From positions 64,276,390-64,340,389 of the forward strand of contig OZ024912.1 of NCBI GenBank assembly GCA_964017125.1: DNA of 64,000 nt, in the 5' to 3' direction. Origin of the DNA: Flabesymbios commensalis. Lineage: Eukaryota > Annelida > Polychaeta > Terebellida > Flabelligeridae. This document shows, piece by piece, positions 57,201 to 63,622 of the stretch. The notes under the pieces are model-generated. The model saw only the letters and a program-made list of their open reading frames with translations, made no database searches and was not told the DNA's origin. Each line of letters starts with the position of its first letter. The first letter of the stretch is position 1. A program made the position numbers and the translations under genes.

Positions 57201-59130
57201 CGTCACAGACGTTGGTTGACCCATACAACGCTGAAATATTTTAGTATAATTTTTTTTTAATTTGAAATCATCATAAATGTCTTATATATAGCTACATGTA
57301 GCTTTTCGGCTTCATTTGAATACCTATGTTACGACCATTATAAATATTATACTATTTCAGCGCGGGGATCGACTTTAGACGTCAGAATCTGACGTCTATA
57401 GACGTCAGATTCTGACGTCTAAAGTCGGTCCCCATGCTGAAAGGGTTAAGCGTATGGCAAACGCTGAACCAAATTGATAGCATGCTAAATTTTTCTATCA
57501 GTGACTGTTTCTGGTACAAGTTAGTAGGCCTACCTTTCAGCACGTCATTCACATACTTTAGTGTCAGTGTCTGCCTAATGCTTCCTATATTTAGGACTCG
57601 GGGAAACCAAGACTAAATTAAATTCAACGACGGTTAAGGCTTGCATGGATATATAAATACACGGACGAAATGTTTTACTAGTAAAATGGGTTGTAAGCAT
57701 ACATAAAAGATCAGAGATAAATTTATTAGATTAGAATATAAATAATAAGTTTGTCTGAAGAGGTACTACAACACAAGTAAAATAATTTTAAGTATTTTCT
57801 GTACATTTCAGATGCACATTGTCACATACGATACGTCTAGGTACGCCACGCTGGGGGAGGCGGTGACTGGTGATGACTCTCTGGCGGTGCTGGGTGTCAT
57901 GTTTGAGGTAAGTGATGCCATTTCGCACATAACGCAAACTGTATGACTGGGTTCTACAATTCAAATTCAGAGAAATCCACATCTATTTTTCTAGGTTGTG
58001 AAAGAAGACAACCCCTACCTGAGCGAGATGATCCATCATATCAAAGACGTACAGGAGCCCAACACCACCAACACAGTGGCCATCCCCCATATGTACCTAT
58101 GGCAATTGCTGCCAAGCAACACCCACCATTTCTTCCGTTACTATGGCTCCCTGACCACACCCGGATGCTTTGAGAGTGTCGTGTGGACCGTGTTCAAAAC
58201 ACCACAGACAATATCTCAGTCCCAGGTAAGGTTCAAATCCAGATTTTTTTAAAATATTTTCAGCGACCCCAACCGGGGCTCATTTTCTTATTATATGCAG
58301 TGCGAGTGATATGCAGTCTGTTCAAGTTCTGATCGATTATAGTACAACAGCAGCACAACAAAAAGGAGCCATGTTTAAAACTGAATTAGTTTTATGTTAA
58401 ACCACGAAGACAAAGGGTTTCTAAAATTATCATAAACGTCTTAGTTGGCTCTGTTCTGTTCATTTGAATACATATGTTATGGGCTTATACGGCCATGTTT
58501 TACTCTCCCAGTGCGGGACTTTAGGCGGCAGAATCTGACGTCTTTAGACGTCAGATTCTGACGTCTAAATCGGTTCCGGCACTGGAAAGGTTAGGAGTTA
58601 TATAGTCAAATATTGCCGTAACCCTCGCAGTGTCAATCAGGCGTTTCCAGCATTTTTAAATGTCGTTTAAATAAAAAAGTGCAAAGGAAAATTTGACAGA
58701 AAAATGGGCAATAAATTTGCCAGGCTGGCATAGGTTTTTTGTTTCAAAACTTATATGAGTAATTGTCAGTACCTTTGAAGGGCGCGGCAGTGAGACACAA
58801 CTTGTAAGAGTTAAAATGATATTCTTTCAAAAATCACTGCCCCCCCCCCTCTTTTGAATTGAAAAGAGTGGGAATAACATGCGTTCTCATTTTCAGATGA
58901 ATGAAATACGGAAGCTGCACAAAGACTCGGATGACATCAACTTCGAGCATCAGTTTATGGTAGACAACTACCGTCCTACCCAGCCCCTGCACGGGCGCAT
59001 CGTCTACCGCAGCTACCCAGATCTTCCCAAGGAGAAGGTGGTGGTCGTCGACAGTGGAGCCGAATACGTGCGATACAGCCTCCACATGGCAGTGCTCACA
59101 GCACTGGTGGTACTCATGGCTGCACGCTGA
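39169..59130 (+). CDS. Alpha carbonic anhydrase, secreted and probably GPI-anchored, complete (7 exons, 345 residues)
   Basis: It interconverts CO2 and bicarbonate outside the cell. The zinc ligands by alignment to human CA2 are H136 and H138 (GFHFHWGS) and H161 (EMHIVTYD). The proton-shuttle His64 is H109 (NNGHS), Glu106 is E148 (GSEH) and Thr199 is T245 (SLTTPGC). C64 and C249 are placed to form the disulphide of extracellular family members. Residues 1-25 are a signal peptide, and the protein ends in a hydrophobic tail (HMAVLTALVVLMAAR) after a small-residue DSGA site, the pattern of a GPI signal as in CA4. A plain membrane tail is the alternative. All seven exons join in phase (1038 coding bases). 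The first intron is 16.6 kb, the others 0.09-0.7 kb. The gene is divergent to Sac2. Subfamily orthology (CA4/CA15-like or invertebrate-specific) is not decided here, so no symbol is given. Confidence 0.95.
39904..39966. mobile_element. MITE family E-like hairpin, diverged
   Basis: ACGCCGGCTGAATGCCGTAC pairs imperfectly with GCCTGGCACTCAGCCGGCGT around GACGTCACTGACGTTG. Confidence 0.5.
40235..40465 (+). mobile_element. MITE family A, copy 10 (short hairpin)
   Basis: The hairpin is collapsed to GACTTTAGACGTCAGAATCT with ACGTCTAAAGTCGATCCCC. The unpaired half ends CAGCGCTTTAAGGGTTAT. Confidence 0.75.
40768..40853. mobile_element. Hairpin MITE family L, truncated copy
   Basis: ATATATCGTAGGCTTCTGAT then TGGTCGAGAT pairs with its complement and continues ATCGTAACTTGTACGAGAAT. 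The left outer arm is missing. The full copy is at 60470-60585. Confidence 0.75.
41597..41772 (+). mobile_element. MITE family B' copy
   Basis: TTAATTTTTCACCAGCTCG, then a hairpin with a GGTA loop (- strand), and a body with CATTTCATTCCCAATAATA, ending near GGATTTAACAC. Confidence 0.6.
42050..42286 (-). mobile_element. MITE family A, copy 11a
   Basis: CCCTTACAACGCTGAAATAA opens the unpaired half. The hairpin is near perfect (GGGGATCGACTTTAGTCG and its complement). It is joined directly to a second copy without the usual terminal sequence. Confidence 0.8.
42287..42456 (-). mobile_element. MITE family A, copy 11b, hairpin reduced
   Basis: It repeats the unpaired half in the same orientation (ACCATGGAGACCAATGG), but the hairpin is only CAGTGTGGAGATCTCCGCGC. 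It ends GCTGTAAGGGTTAT. With 11a it makes a tandem pair, consistent with unequal exchange or a palindrome collapse. Confidence 0.75.
42534..42692. repeat. Inverted relative of the 6157 tandem unit
   Basis: It begins CACATATTCTGTGAAACTCA and ends CTACGTTTCACAGATTTATT, with GGTGACGTCACTACG near the right end, so it is flanked by inverted copies of the ATTCTGTGAAAC word. Confidence 0.5.
43077..43132. repeat. Hairpin MITE family J copy
   Basis: GGAAGGATCGTATCTGCCAC pairs imperfectly with TGGCAGATACGTCCCTTTG. Confidence 0.5.
43301..43375. mobile_element. MITE family E-like hairpin, diverged
   Basis: GCACGATGCCGGGCAAGCGC and GCTAGCCCGGAGTCGTGC are inner arms around TACAGAC. Confidence 0.45.
43418..43646 (-). 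mobile_element. MITE family A, copy 12
   Basis: ACAATGGAGACCAAAGGG, then a nearly perfect hairpin centred on GACGTCTACTGACGTC, then GCGCTGTGAGGGTTAA. The left terminus is lost. Confidence 0.8.
44943..45053. mobile_element. MITE family E copy
   Basis: TCAATGTTGGACCTACGTC and GACGCTGGTCCAACATAAAA are inner arms. The right end is GTATGTGTTTCTGGG. Confidence 0.6.
45084..45150. mobile_element. MITE family E, left half
   Basis: GCCAGCAAACACGAGATATA then GCTGGGCCAACGTCGCGCAG. The right half is absent. Confidence 0.5.
45638..45735. mobile_element. MITE family E copy, diverged
   Basis: It begins CCCAGCAAACAAGATACGCT; the inner words CCGGTCCAATGCTGGCCCAG and CACTGATCCAGCACCGGACC are inverted relatives. 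Confidence 0.55.
46065..46135. repeat. Imperfect hairpin around AATAAGGTGTTCGCC
   Basis: GTCCAGTGAATAAGGTGTTC pairs with CACACCTTATTCATTGGAC around a CGCCTAAAGGCT centre, which is itself palindromic. Confidence 0.6.
46191..46270. mobile_element. MITE family E copy, both ends present
   Basis: It starts CCCAGCAAACACGACATAGC and ends GACATGTCGTGCTCGCTGAG, with short inner arms (CCCGATGCCCG and CGGGCA). Confidence 0.6.
47768..47950 (+). mobile_element. tRNA-derived SINE, diverged, second head and tail
   Basis: GACAGAAAGGTAGCGTGCTC, then TCCTGTGTCTGGAGGACAGC, then CTCACCATCCTCAGGAGG and AAAGTGGCCTGAAG, ending ATTCATTAAT. Confidence 0.7.
48340..48607. mobile_element. 268-bp TTAA MITE with two tandem internal hairpins
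   Basis: It has long terminal inverted repeats, TTAAAGGTGATCTATCACCC at the left and GGGTGATAGATCACCTTTAA at the right, bounded by TTAA. Inside are two successive near-identical hairpins with arms GTTATCATGTGACCCTC / GAGGGTCACATGATAG and GCTATCATGTGACCCTC / GAGGGTCACATGATAGC, each bracketed by GGGGTGA and AATCACCCC. Only one copy is in the window. It has no coding capacity. Confidence 0.85.
49435..50432. repeat. 36-bp minisatellite, about 27 units, no indels over the last 25
   Basis: The unit is GAGGCTCAGTAAGCTTTACA followed by TTGTCAGGTATCTGTT. GGCTC starts fall at 49569, 49605, 49641 and so on to 50397 in an exact 36-base register. From about 49990 two unit types, ending GGTATCTGTT and GTTATATGTT, alternate as a 72-bp higher-order repeat. 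Because 36 is a multiple of 3, long repeat frames are open: 303 codons on + (LRLSKLYIVSYM repeats) and 151 on - (TDNVKLTEPQHI repeats). No splice or start context marks it as coding. It lies in intron 1 of the carbonic anhydrase gene. Confidence 0.9.
50897..51003. mobile_element. MITE family E copy, both ends present
   Basis: It starts CCCAGCAGACGCAAGACGTT and ends TAACGTCTTGTATCTGCTGA, with inner arms AATCAATGTTGGTTTAACGT and AACCAACATAGATTTAACGT-like. Confidence 0.7.
51083..51184. mobile_element. MITE family E copy, diverged
   Basis: CCCCATGTTGGTTTTATGTT, then GGGCCAACGTCTGCAATG and ACACTAAAGCCACATAGGG. The ends are eroded. Confidence 0.5.
51629..51867 (+). mobile_element. MITE family F, copy 2 (239 bp, TTAA ends)
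   Basis: TTAAACCCTCACGATGCATC at the left, TTTGAAAGGGTTAA at the right, with a hairpin stem CTTCATCTACTACAA and inner ATTGC-GACA-GCAAT. It is in opposite orientation to copy 1 at 14967-15226. Confidence 0.8.
52214..52300. mobile_element. MITE family E fragment
   Basis: CAGCCAACGCAAAACGCTGG and CATCGTCAAAGACGCTGG are diverged arms. Confidence 0.35.
52470..52570. mobile_element. MITE family E copy, diverged
   Basis: CCCAACAAACACAAAACATT at the left, CAACATCTACGACGTTGGCC in the middle, and TAGTTCGGCTGGG at the right. Confidence 0.5.
52618..52973 (-). mobile_element. tRNA-derived composite SINE, near full length
   Basis: Read on the - strand it has GGGGGCCCTGGTGCAGTGGT, then GAGTTCGATTCCTGCTCTG (B box), the second head with AAGAGGTAGCGTTCTCGG, and a CATT-type tail. 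GTGTAAGA at 52610-52617 and 52974-52981 may be an 8-bp target-site duplication. Confidence 0.8.
53109..53344 (-). mobile_element. MITE family A, copy 13
   Basis: AATCCCTAAAGCGCGGAAAT opens it; the hairpin is partly deleted (GACGTCAGATTGACAGATTC), and GCACTGTAAGGGTTAA closes it. Confidence 0.75.
53453..53510. repeat. AT-rich TAATAA low-complexity tract
   Basis: Iterated TAATAATA and ATAAAATA words over about 60 bases. Confidence 0.85.
53768..53857. mobile_element. MITE family D, copy 2 (90-bp pure hairpin)
   Basis: It has the same 90-base length and nearly the same sequence as 933-1022 (TTAACCCTTTCACCACTAAA to GTGGTAAAAGGGTTAA). Immediately right of it is a deleted family B remnant that ends GTTGGTTAAAGGGTTAA at 53949. 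Confidence 0.85.
53858..53949 (-). mobile_element. MITE family B, internally deleted copy
   Basis: ACGGCCAAATTATATAATTG and TTTTCACCCACTTTAAGGTG are followed by half of the hairpin (GTGTCTCGCGC), then directly by the plain end CCGTTGGTTAAAGGGTTAA. Confidence 0.6.
54437..54512. mobile_element. MITE family E-like fragment
   Basis: AACCCAGCGTTGGTTCAACG and CTGAGCCAAAGTCAGGGACC are diverged inner arms. Confidence 0.35.
54671..54778. mobile_element. MITE family E, near-perfect palindromic copy
   Basis: CCCAGCAAGCACGAGACATT, then CACCCAATGTTGGTACAATG, pairs along its whole length with the right half ending TTCGTGCATGCTGGG. Only a few mismatches are seen in 54-base arms, so it is the youngest-looking family E copy here. 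Confidence 0.85.
55043..55189 (+). mobile_element. MITE family A, copy 14 (truncated)
   Basis: TTCAACCCTTTCAGAGCGGG, a degenerate hairpin, then CATAGGTTTTCAAATGAAGC. The right end is missing. Confidence 0.65.
55624..55672. repeat. Family B-type hairpin fragment (GGTA loop)
   Basis: GAGTTGCGGTAGCGAGACAA with partial arms; the left arm is mostly lost. Confidence 0.4.
55836..55910 (+). CDS. Carbonic anhydrase exon 2
   Basis: It encodes DDHGKEANTKQKPKGHHWSY then VGHY; HWSY is the usual N-terminal block of the catalytic fold (HWGY/HWSY). The acceptor is GTTGTAG and the donor GTGAGA. Confidence 0.88.
56217..56390 (+). CDS. Carbonic anhydrase exon 3
   Basis: It encodes VDHWADMYPSCGLQRQSPIN then IKPKK, and ends with MVNNGHS. 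CGLQRQSPINI is the G-x-QSPI(N/D)I signature; C64 and the shuttle H109 lie here. The acceptor is TTGTACCACAG and the donor GTAAGT. A family E MITE begins 17 bases past the donor. Confidence 0.95.
56408..56477. mobile_element. MITE family E fragment in carbonic anhydrase intron 3
   Basis: CCCGCGAACACATTTGTATA at the left, ACAATGTTAGACCAACGTCG in the middle, and GTGTTTGCTGGG at the right. Confidence 0.5.
56980..57125 (+). CDS. Carbonic anhydrase exon 4: zinc-binding HFHW
   Basis: It encodes SVQVVQEVYAAGGGLGDSFK, then VAGFHFHWGSVNKQGSEHLI and DSKAYPLE. This matches the F-H-F-H-WG-x5-GSEH signature. The acceptor is TTCTACAG and the donor GTGAGT. Confidence 0.97.
57216..57449 (-). mobile_element. 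MITE family A, copy 15, in carbonic anhydrase intron 4
   Basis: TTGACCCATACAACGCTGAA to CATGCTGAAAGGGTTAA, with a hairpin that is almost perfect (GGGGATCGACTTTAGACG, centre GACGTCTATAGACGTC). Confidence 0.85.
57812..57907 (+). CDS. Carbonic anhydrase exon 5: third zinc histidine
   Basis: It encodes MHIVTYDTSRYATLGEAVTG then DDSLAVLGVMFE. H161 is the third zinc ligand (E-[LM]-H-[LI]-V). The acceptor is ACATTTCAG and the donor GTAAGT. Confidence 0.95.
57995..58225 (+). CDS. Carbonic anhydrase exon 6: Thr199 loop
   Basis: It encodes VVKEDNPYLSEMIHHIKDVQ, then YLWQLLPSNTHHFFRYYGSL and TTPGCFESVVWTVFKTPQTI. The Y-GSLTTP-C-E-V-WTVF block carries T245 and C249. The acceptor is TTTTTCTAG and the donor GTAAGG. 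Confidence 0.96.
58372..58594 (-). mobile_element. MITE family A, copy 16, in carbonic anhydrase intron 6
   Basis: It has the unpaired half ACCACGAAGACAAAGGG and a hairpin centred on GACGTCTTTAGACGTC. The right end is CACTGGAAAGGTTAG. Confidence 0.75.
58897..59130 (+). CDS. Carbonic anhydrase exon 7: C-terminus and anchor signal
   Basis: It encodes MNEIRKLHKDSDDINFEHQF, then NYRPTQPLHGRIVYRS (the N-RP-QPL-R block) and the hydrophobic tail AVLTALVVLMAAR before TGA. The acceptor is CATTTTCAG. Confidence 0.95.
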   Translation: MNEIRKLHKDSDDINFEHQFMVDNYRPTQPLHGRIVYRSYPDLPKEKVVVVDSGAEYVRYSLHMAVLTALVVLMAAR

Positions 59131-59160
59131 TACACCTCCAATAATTTATTAGGTTTATTG

Positions 59161-59229
59161 TTCGCCTTGGGGTTGAAGGGTCATATCTGATACACTCAGT
59201 GACAGATACGACCCCTTAAACCCGAGGTA
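59161..59229. repeat. Hairpin MITE family J copy in the carbonic anhydrase 3' UTR
   Basis: CGCCTTGGGGTTGAAGGGTC pairs with GACCCCTTAAACCCGAGGT, core ATCTGATACACT / AGTGACAGAT. It begins 30 bases past the stop codon, so it should be transcribed in the mRNA. Confidence 0.7.
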
Positions 59230-59527
59230 TGTTTATTACAAATTTGTTGTGTTTGTTTTGCAATGAGAACTGGAACAGAAATGCCACCATTACTGAATGA
59301 CGTCGTGTAATTTATTGTATATAATTTTGACAGGAAATTGAGGTAACGCGAGATCAGTTGAGTACTGGTGTTAGCATAGAGTCCTAGCCAAGGATAGAGA
59401 CGGCGACTATTACTTACAGTTGTAAATATTGGTCTTCGAGACTTTTGTCGAAAGCATCATCATGGTGAAAGTCACAAAATGAGTATACATGACACACGGA
59501 AAAAAACATACTGGATTTCTGTTGCGT

Positions 59528-59640
59528 AATAAATATTTTGAAAAATAATTTTCAAATAGTTTAACTGTATAGTATCAGAAATAGATATCTATTTCTGATA
59601 GTATGTAATATAAATAATGTATAGATAATATATTAATAAA
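59528..59640 (+). promoter_or_regulatory. Candidate polyadenylation signals of carbonic anhydrase
   Basis: AATAAA occurs at 59528-59533 and 59635-59640, about 400 and 505 bases after the stop codon. Either would include the family J hairpin in the 3' UTR. Confidence 0.45.
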
Positions 59641-60469
59641 CCACCAGCATGTAAAGGTGCTCAAATATTTAATTCACTCATGAATTAAAATACAAACGCA
59701 ATGTACTGAGACTGTAGCTAACAATGAGGTAAACTGCATAGCTAGGGATAATAACATATATTATAGGCTTACATATATAAACACCGTAGTTGTAGTTTGA
59801 TGCCGTAGATTAGTTATCATGTTTGTTTTTATATTCATCACATTTAAACAAAGGGACACGTAGTCAACTAAATTAGATATTATCAAATGATTATAATGTA
59901 GCTAGCGAGAAAATTGATTTATACCATTTTTGCTCAACTGTCATGATTTATCAACCCATTGAGATTATTCACTCGACTTGTTGATTGTGTTTTATCATCA
60001 AGATCATTGTTATTTCTCCTCATTCCATGATGTAATGTTTTCTTCCACGTTGCCAAAATGATAGGCTAACCTACTCAGCTAGCTGGATAATGATTCATTA
60101 AGGGTATTGTAATTTATTGTAGTGATCATATTGATCGTTATTAAAGGATATGAATGTTAAAATTCAATCCACGCAATAAAGGCGACAGGGTAAGAAACCA
60201 ACAGGTTGTGATATATATATAATATACAAGAGATCAGTAGTATTTGTAATAAGTAAGACGTACACCAAGTTTGTATTTTTTCACAGTATAATAAACCCAA
60301 TCCCGATGACTATTTGTCAGTGATTGAAATACAACAAATTATAATAAAAAAATATACATCGATATTTATTTGCATGATATAAAATCATTGATTCACCATG
60401 ACGTTTTTCCATAATTTTTGAGATCCCATCACTAACCGTCACCTTCCTCGATGCGATTCATGTGGAGCT

Positions 60470-60585
60470 GGGCCCGTATTCTCGTACAGGTTACGATAAA
60501 TCGTAGGCTTCCGATTGGTCGAGATGGCCATCTCGACCAATTAGAAGCCTACGATTTATCGTAACTTGTACGAGAATACGGGCCC
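60470..60585. mobile_element. Hairpin MITE family L, full copy (116 bp)
   Basis: GGGCCCGTATTCTCGTACAG then GTTACGATAAATCG pairs with its complement over 58-base arms with about three mismatches and no loop (centre GATGGCCATC). AACCGTCACC and GGTGACGGTT lie outside it as a further inverted pair at 60435 and 60597. Confidence 0.85.
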
Positions 60586-60604
60586 TGGGAATCATGGGTG
60601 ACGG

Positions 60605-60848
60605 TTAAACCACTCAACGCTGAAATATTTTAGTATTAACCATAGACACCAAACGGGTTTTTTTCAATTTTAAATCATAATGAATGTCTCATTTACCTAT
60701 TTCCATTTCATTTAAATACCTAGAAATTATAATGGTCAATTCCCATTATAATTTTTTGAAATTCTTTCAGTGCGGGGATCGTCTTTAGACGTGAGAATCT
60801 GACGTCTATAGACGTCAGATTCTGACGGCCCCCGTGCTGAAAAAGGAA
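60605..60848 (-). mobile_element. MITE family A, copy 17
   Basis: TTAAACCACTCAACGCTGAA, the unpaired half with ACCATAGACACCAAACGGG, and a hairpin centred on GACGTCTATAGACGTC with one arm partly deleted. Confidence 0.75.
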
Positions 60849-60961
60849 CAGTGGGTGCCTATGCGGAAATCAGGGAAGTGTACCTTTTACACAAACACAA
60901 ATATTACCTCCGTACTTTTCACTTTGTTAACCCCACTTCACATTAGATATTCACCGACTGC

Positions 60962-61070
60962 TGCTCAAGCCTTCCTATGCCACACCCAACGTTGTTCTGA
61001 CGCTAGATGAACGTCAACGACGCCGTTCACGTAACTTCAGAACAGAGTTACCGTCAGTGGGGGTCACCAG
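60962..61070. mobile_element. MITE family E-like copy, diverged
   Basis: CACACCCAACGTTGTTCTGA, then AACGTCAACGACGCCGTTC and AACTTCAGAACAGAGTTACC, are imperfect inverted arms. Confidence 0.35.
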
Positions 61071-61440
61071 TGTCTAACTTATAGGCATATATAGCAAACA
61101 TATCACACACGACAATGATTGTAAGTTATATAATGCACTGATTTAATAAATGTTTTGGATCTAAGACTCGTCTCCTGTTTTTTTATGTCATTATTCGTCT
61201 AAATATTTTATAGAAATTTAAATAGGTTGTGGAGCTAATATAAAATAAAATGGATAACAGGTTATAACAGGTATAATTATGTCGACCACCTGGGGGTTCA
61301 TGTGTCGTATTTGATACTCATTTCAGACCGCATACGACACAATAATTCCAAGGGAATAATATATTCTAAAAGAGATTTCTGGAAGCGCAATCTAGCCGCT
61401 CACACAGTGCCCGAAAATCTAATCTTAAACTGCTATAAAT

Positions 61441-61695
61441 GAAATGAAATGAATCGGGTTTTAGGCCTCCTTTGTGCACATGTAGGCTAAACTGGGCGAG
61501 GGGAACCTCCTGAGAATGGTGAGATGTATGAGATGACACTGCCCGCCAGACGCAGAATTAGAAATTCGGGCTCTGGCGGTCTGAGGCCGAGCATACTACC
61601 TCTCGGTCATGGTTCCCTACAATATTGAATATTACATTTTACGAGTGAGCGGGGACAAAACATTTTGTTTCTTTGAAACTTGACTGTCAGAGCGG
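61441..61695 (-). mobile_element. tRNA-derived SINE, 5'-truncated
   Basis: GAAATGAAATGAATCGGGTT is the 3' tail side, followed by GGCTAAACTGGGCGAGGGGA and the second tRNA-like head. The first head is cut at AGAGCGGGGAGCC. Confidence 0.8.
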
Positions 61696-62058
61696 GGAGC
61701 CAGGGTACGCCACTGGCAATCCGTCCGCAGATTATAGCCAGATACGAGGAGACTGCAGCTTCACTTGGATGATTGCTGTAGACTAGTGCTTCTGTACCAT
61801 GCCTGACGGAACAGATCCCTAATGACCTTCTCGGATTGGGGGCAAAAAGTACTGCTACTAGCAATCATCCCAGTACCCCTCATCTTTTTCGAAACCCGAT
61901 TACGTTGTAAACGGATGTTTCTAAAAGTTGTATTTTATTGCAATGTTGCCTTCACTCATCAAACACGCGAAAAGATATGCAGAGCTAAAACGAAAACATC
62001 CCATTTGCCTGGGTACGGGCCTTTAAACCGATCTTCTTCAAACTGCTAATCAGCTATG

Positions 62059-62130
62059 CAAAACCAAAAAGCAGTATCTGCTGACTTGGTGAAGTAAGCA
62101 GAAACTGCCTTTTTTTTGCAGCGCAGATCG
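62059..62130. repeat. GCAGTATCTGCT hairpin repeat, copy 1
   Basis: AAAAGCAGTATCTGCTGACT and AGTAAGCAGAAACTGCCTTT are inverted arms; a relative is at 63568-63622. Confidence 0.55.
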
Positions 62131-62569
62131 CAGCTTGAAGAAGATTGGAATAACTGTTATAAGCCGCCTGTCATTCACGTGTCGATTGATCAGACAGGGA
62201 GGACAACAAACATTTGCAATAACTCATAATATATCTAATCATGCAATCCGATATCCTATGAGCGTCATTCATTCGTTACAAGATAACATCAAACATGTCA
62301 AAACTAAAGTTATATTTAGATTGACTAGATATTTATAGATGCTTAAATTTGACATTTTTTTCACGATCACATGCTACTTTTCTTAAACACTGCAAATAGC
62401 ATGCTTTTATTCTAGCGAAAACGTAATGCAATTTTATTGTAAATAATAAGAATACGGATTTACACAAAATATTATTCAATTACAATTACACACTCATTTA
62501 TATCCTTTGTAAATCTCATACATGTAACACCACCGGTTTCAATAGCACCGGTACGTTAATTTAAACAAG

Positions 62570-63250
62570 AGGCCTGAAGTCCTATATCATCCCCCGCCAT
62601 AAATTAGGTTAGACTTTTTGCGGTCACAAATATTTAAAAAGTCAATTTGAGGTGGACATTTTAAATATCAGTAAAATCACATGCACATTTCCAGATGGTG
62701 GGTCATGTGTTTCCAGTTTATGTGCCCACAAAAAAATTAGAAGTTTATCTATGGCGGCCATTTTGAATTTCAGTAAAACCTTAAAAAAATCACTTGCTTA
62801 TCTCCACATCGTTGGGGGTGTGATAGTAAAACTTGAATAATTTCCGACTTTAATTTTCTGTGCCCACAAAAAAGTTTGCAGTCGACCTCTGGCGGCCATT
62901 TTAAATTTTGGTAGCATGTTTAAAAAATCACTTGCACATCCCCATGTTGCTAGGAATGTGATGTTAAAATTTCAAAAAAAATTGACCAAATAATATTTTT
63001 GAGTTTTTGCACCCCCCAAAAAAATAAGATTGATCTGTGGTGGCCATTTTTAATTTCAGTAAAACCTTAAAAAAGTCACCTGCCCATCTCCATATCATGG
63101 GGAATGTGATAAAATTTGAATATTTTCTGTTTTCAAGTTTTAAGTTTTTGCGCCCACAAAAATTTTTAGAGTTGACCTCTGGCGGCCATTTTAAATTTTG
63201 GTAGCATCTCTAAAAAATCACTCGCACATCCCCATGTTGCTAGGAATGTC
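62570..63250 (+). repeat. Tandem array, about 4.5 units of ~145 bp with GGCGGCCATTTTAAATT
   Basis: Units alternate between two forms: GGCGGCCATTTTGAATTTCA then GTAAAACC, and GGCGGCCATTTTAAATTTTG then GTAGCATG, each followed by ATCACTTGCACATCCCCATG and a GTTGACCTCTGGC lead-in. The alternation gives a ~290-bp higher-order period. It shares the GCGGCCATTTT word, but not the rest, with the arrays at 29440 and 34150. Confidence 0.8.
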
Positions 63251-63567
63251 ATGCTTAAAGAAAAAAAAATGACCAGCAATGTTGATCAGTATTTACCAAA
63301 CACTAAATGGAATTTCATGTCAGTGGCGGGGGGCAAGCCAAAAACCCCGGGCGCCCCCTTTTTTCAGATCCTGGATCCGCCACTGGGAGTTTCCAAATAT
63401 CAGGCATATATATTGTTATCAAGGCTTTTCAGATATAGAAAAATAAATAAATAAAGAGGGATTGAAAAATATACCCTAATTACACAGTCCACAAATTCGC
63501 ATGTTTTATCACATTATCATCGTTCATCAATAATAAAGATGTAAAAACAGAGAATCACAGTGGAGCC

Positions 63568-63622
63568 CTGCAAAGCAAAAAGGCAGTATTTGCTCACTTG
63601 TAAAGTAAGCAGATACTGCCGA
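63568..63622. repeat. GCAGTATCTGCT hairpin repeat, copy 2
   Basis: GGCAGTATTTGCTCACTTG pairs with AAGTAAGCAGATACTGCC around a TA loop. Confidence 0.65.
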
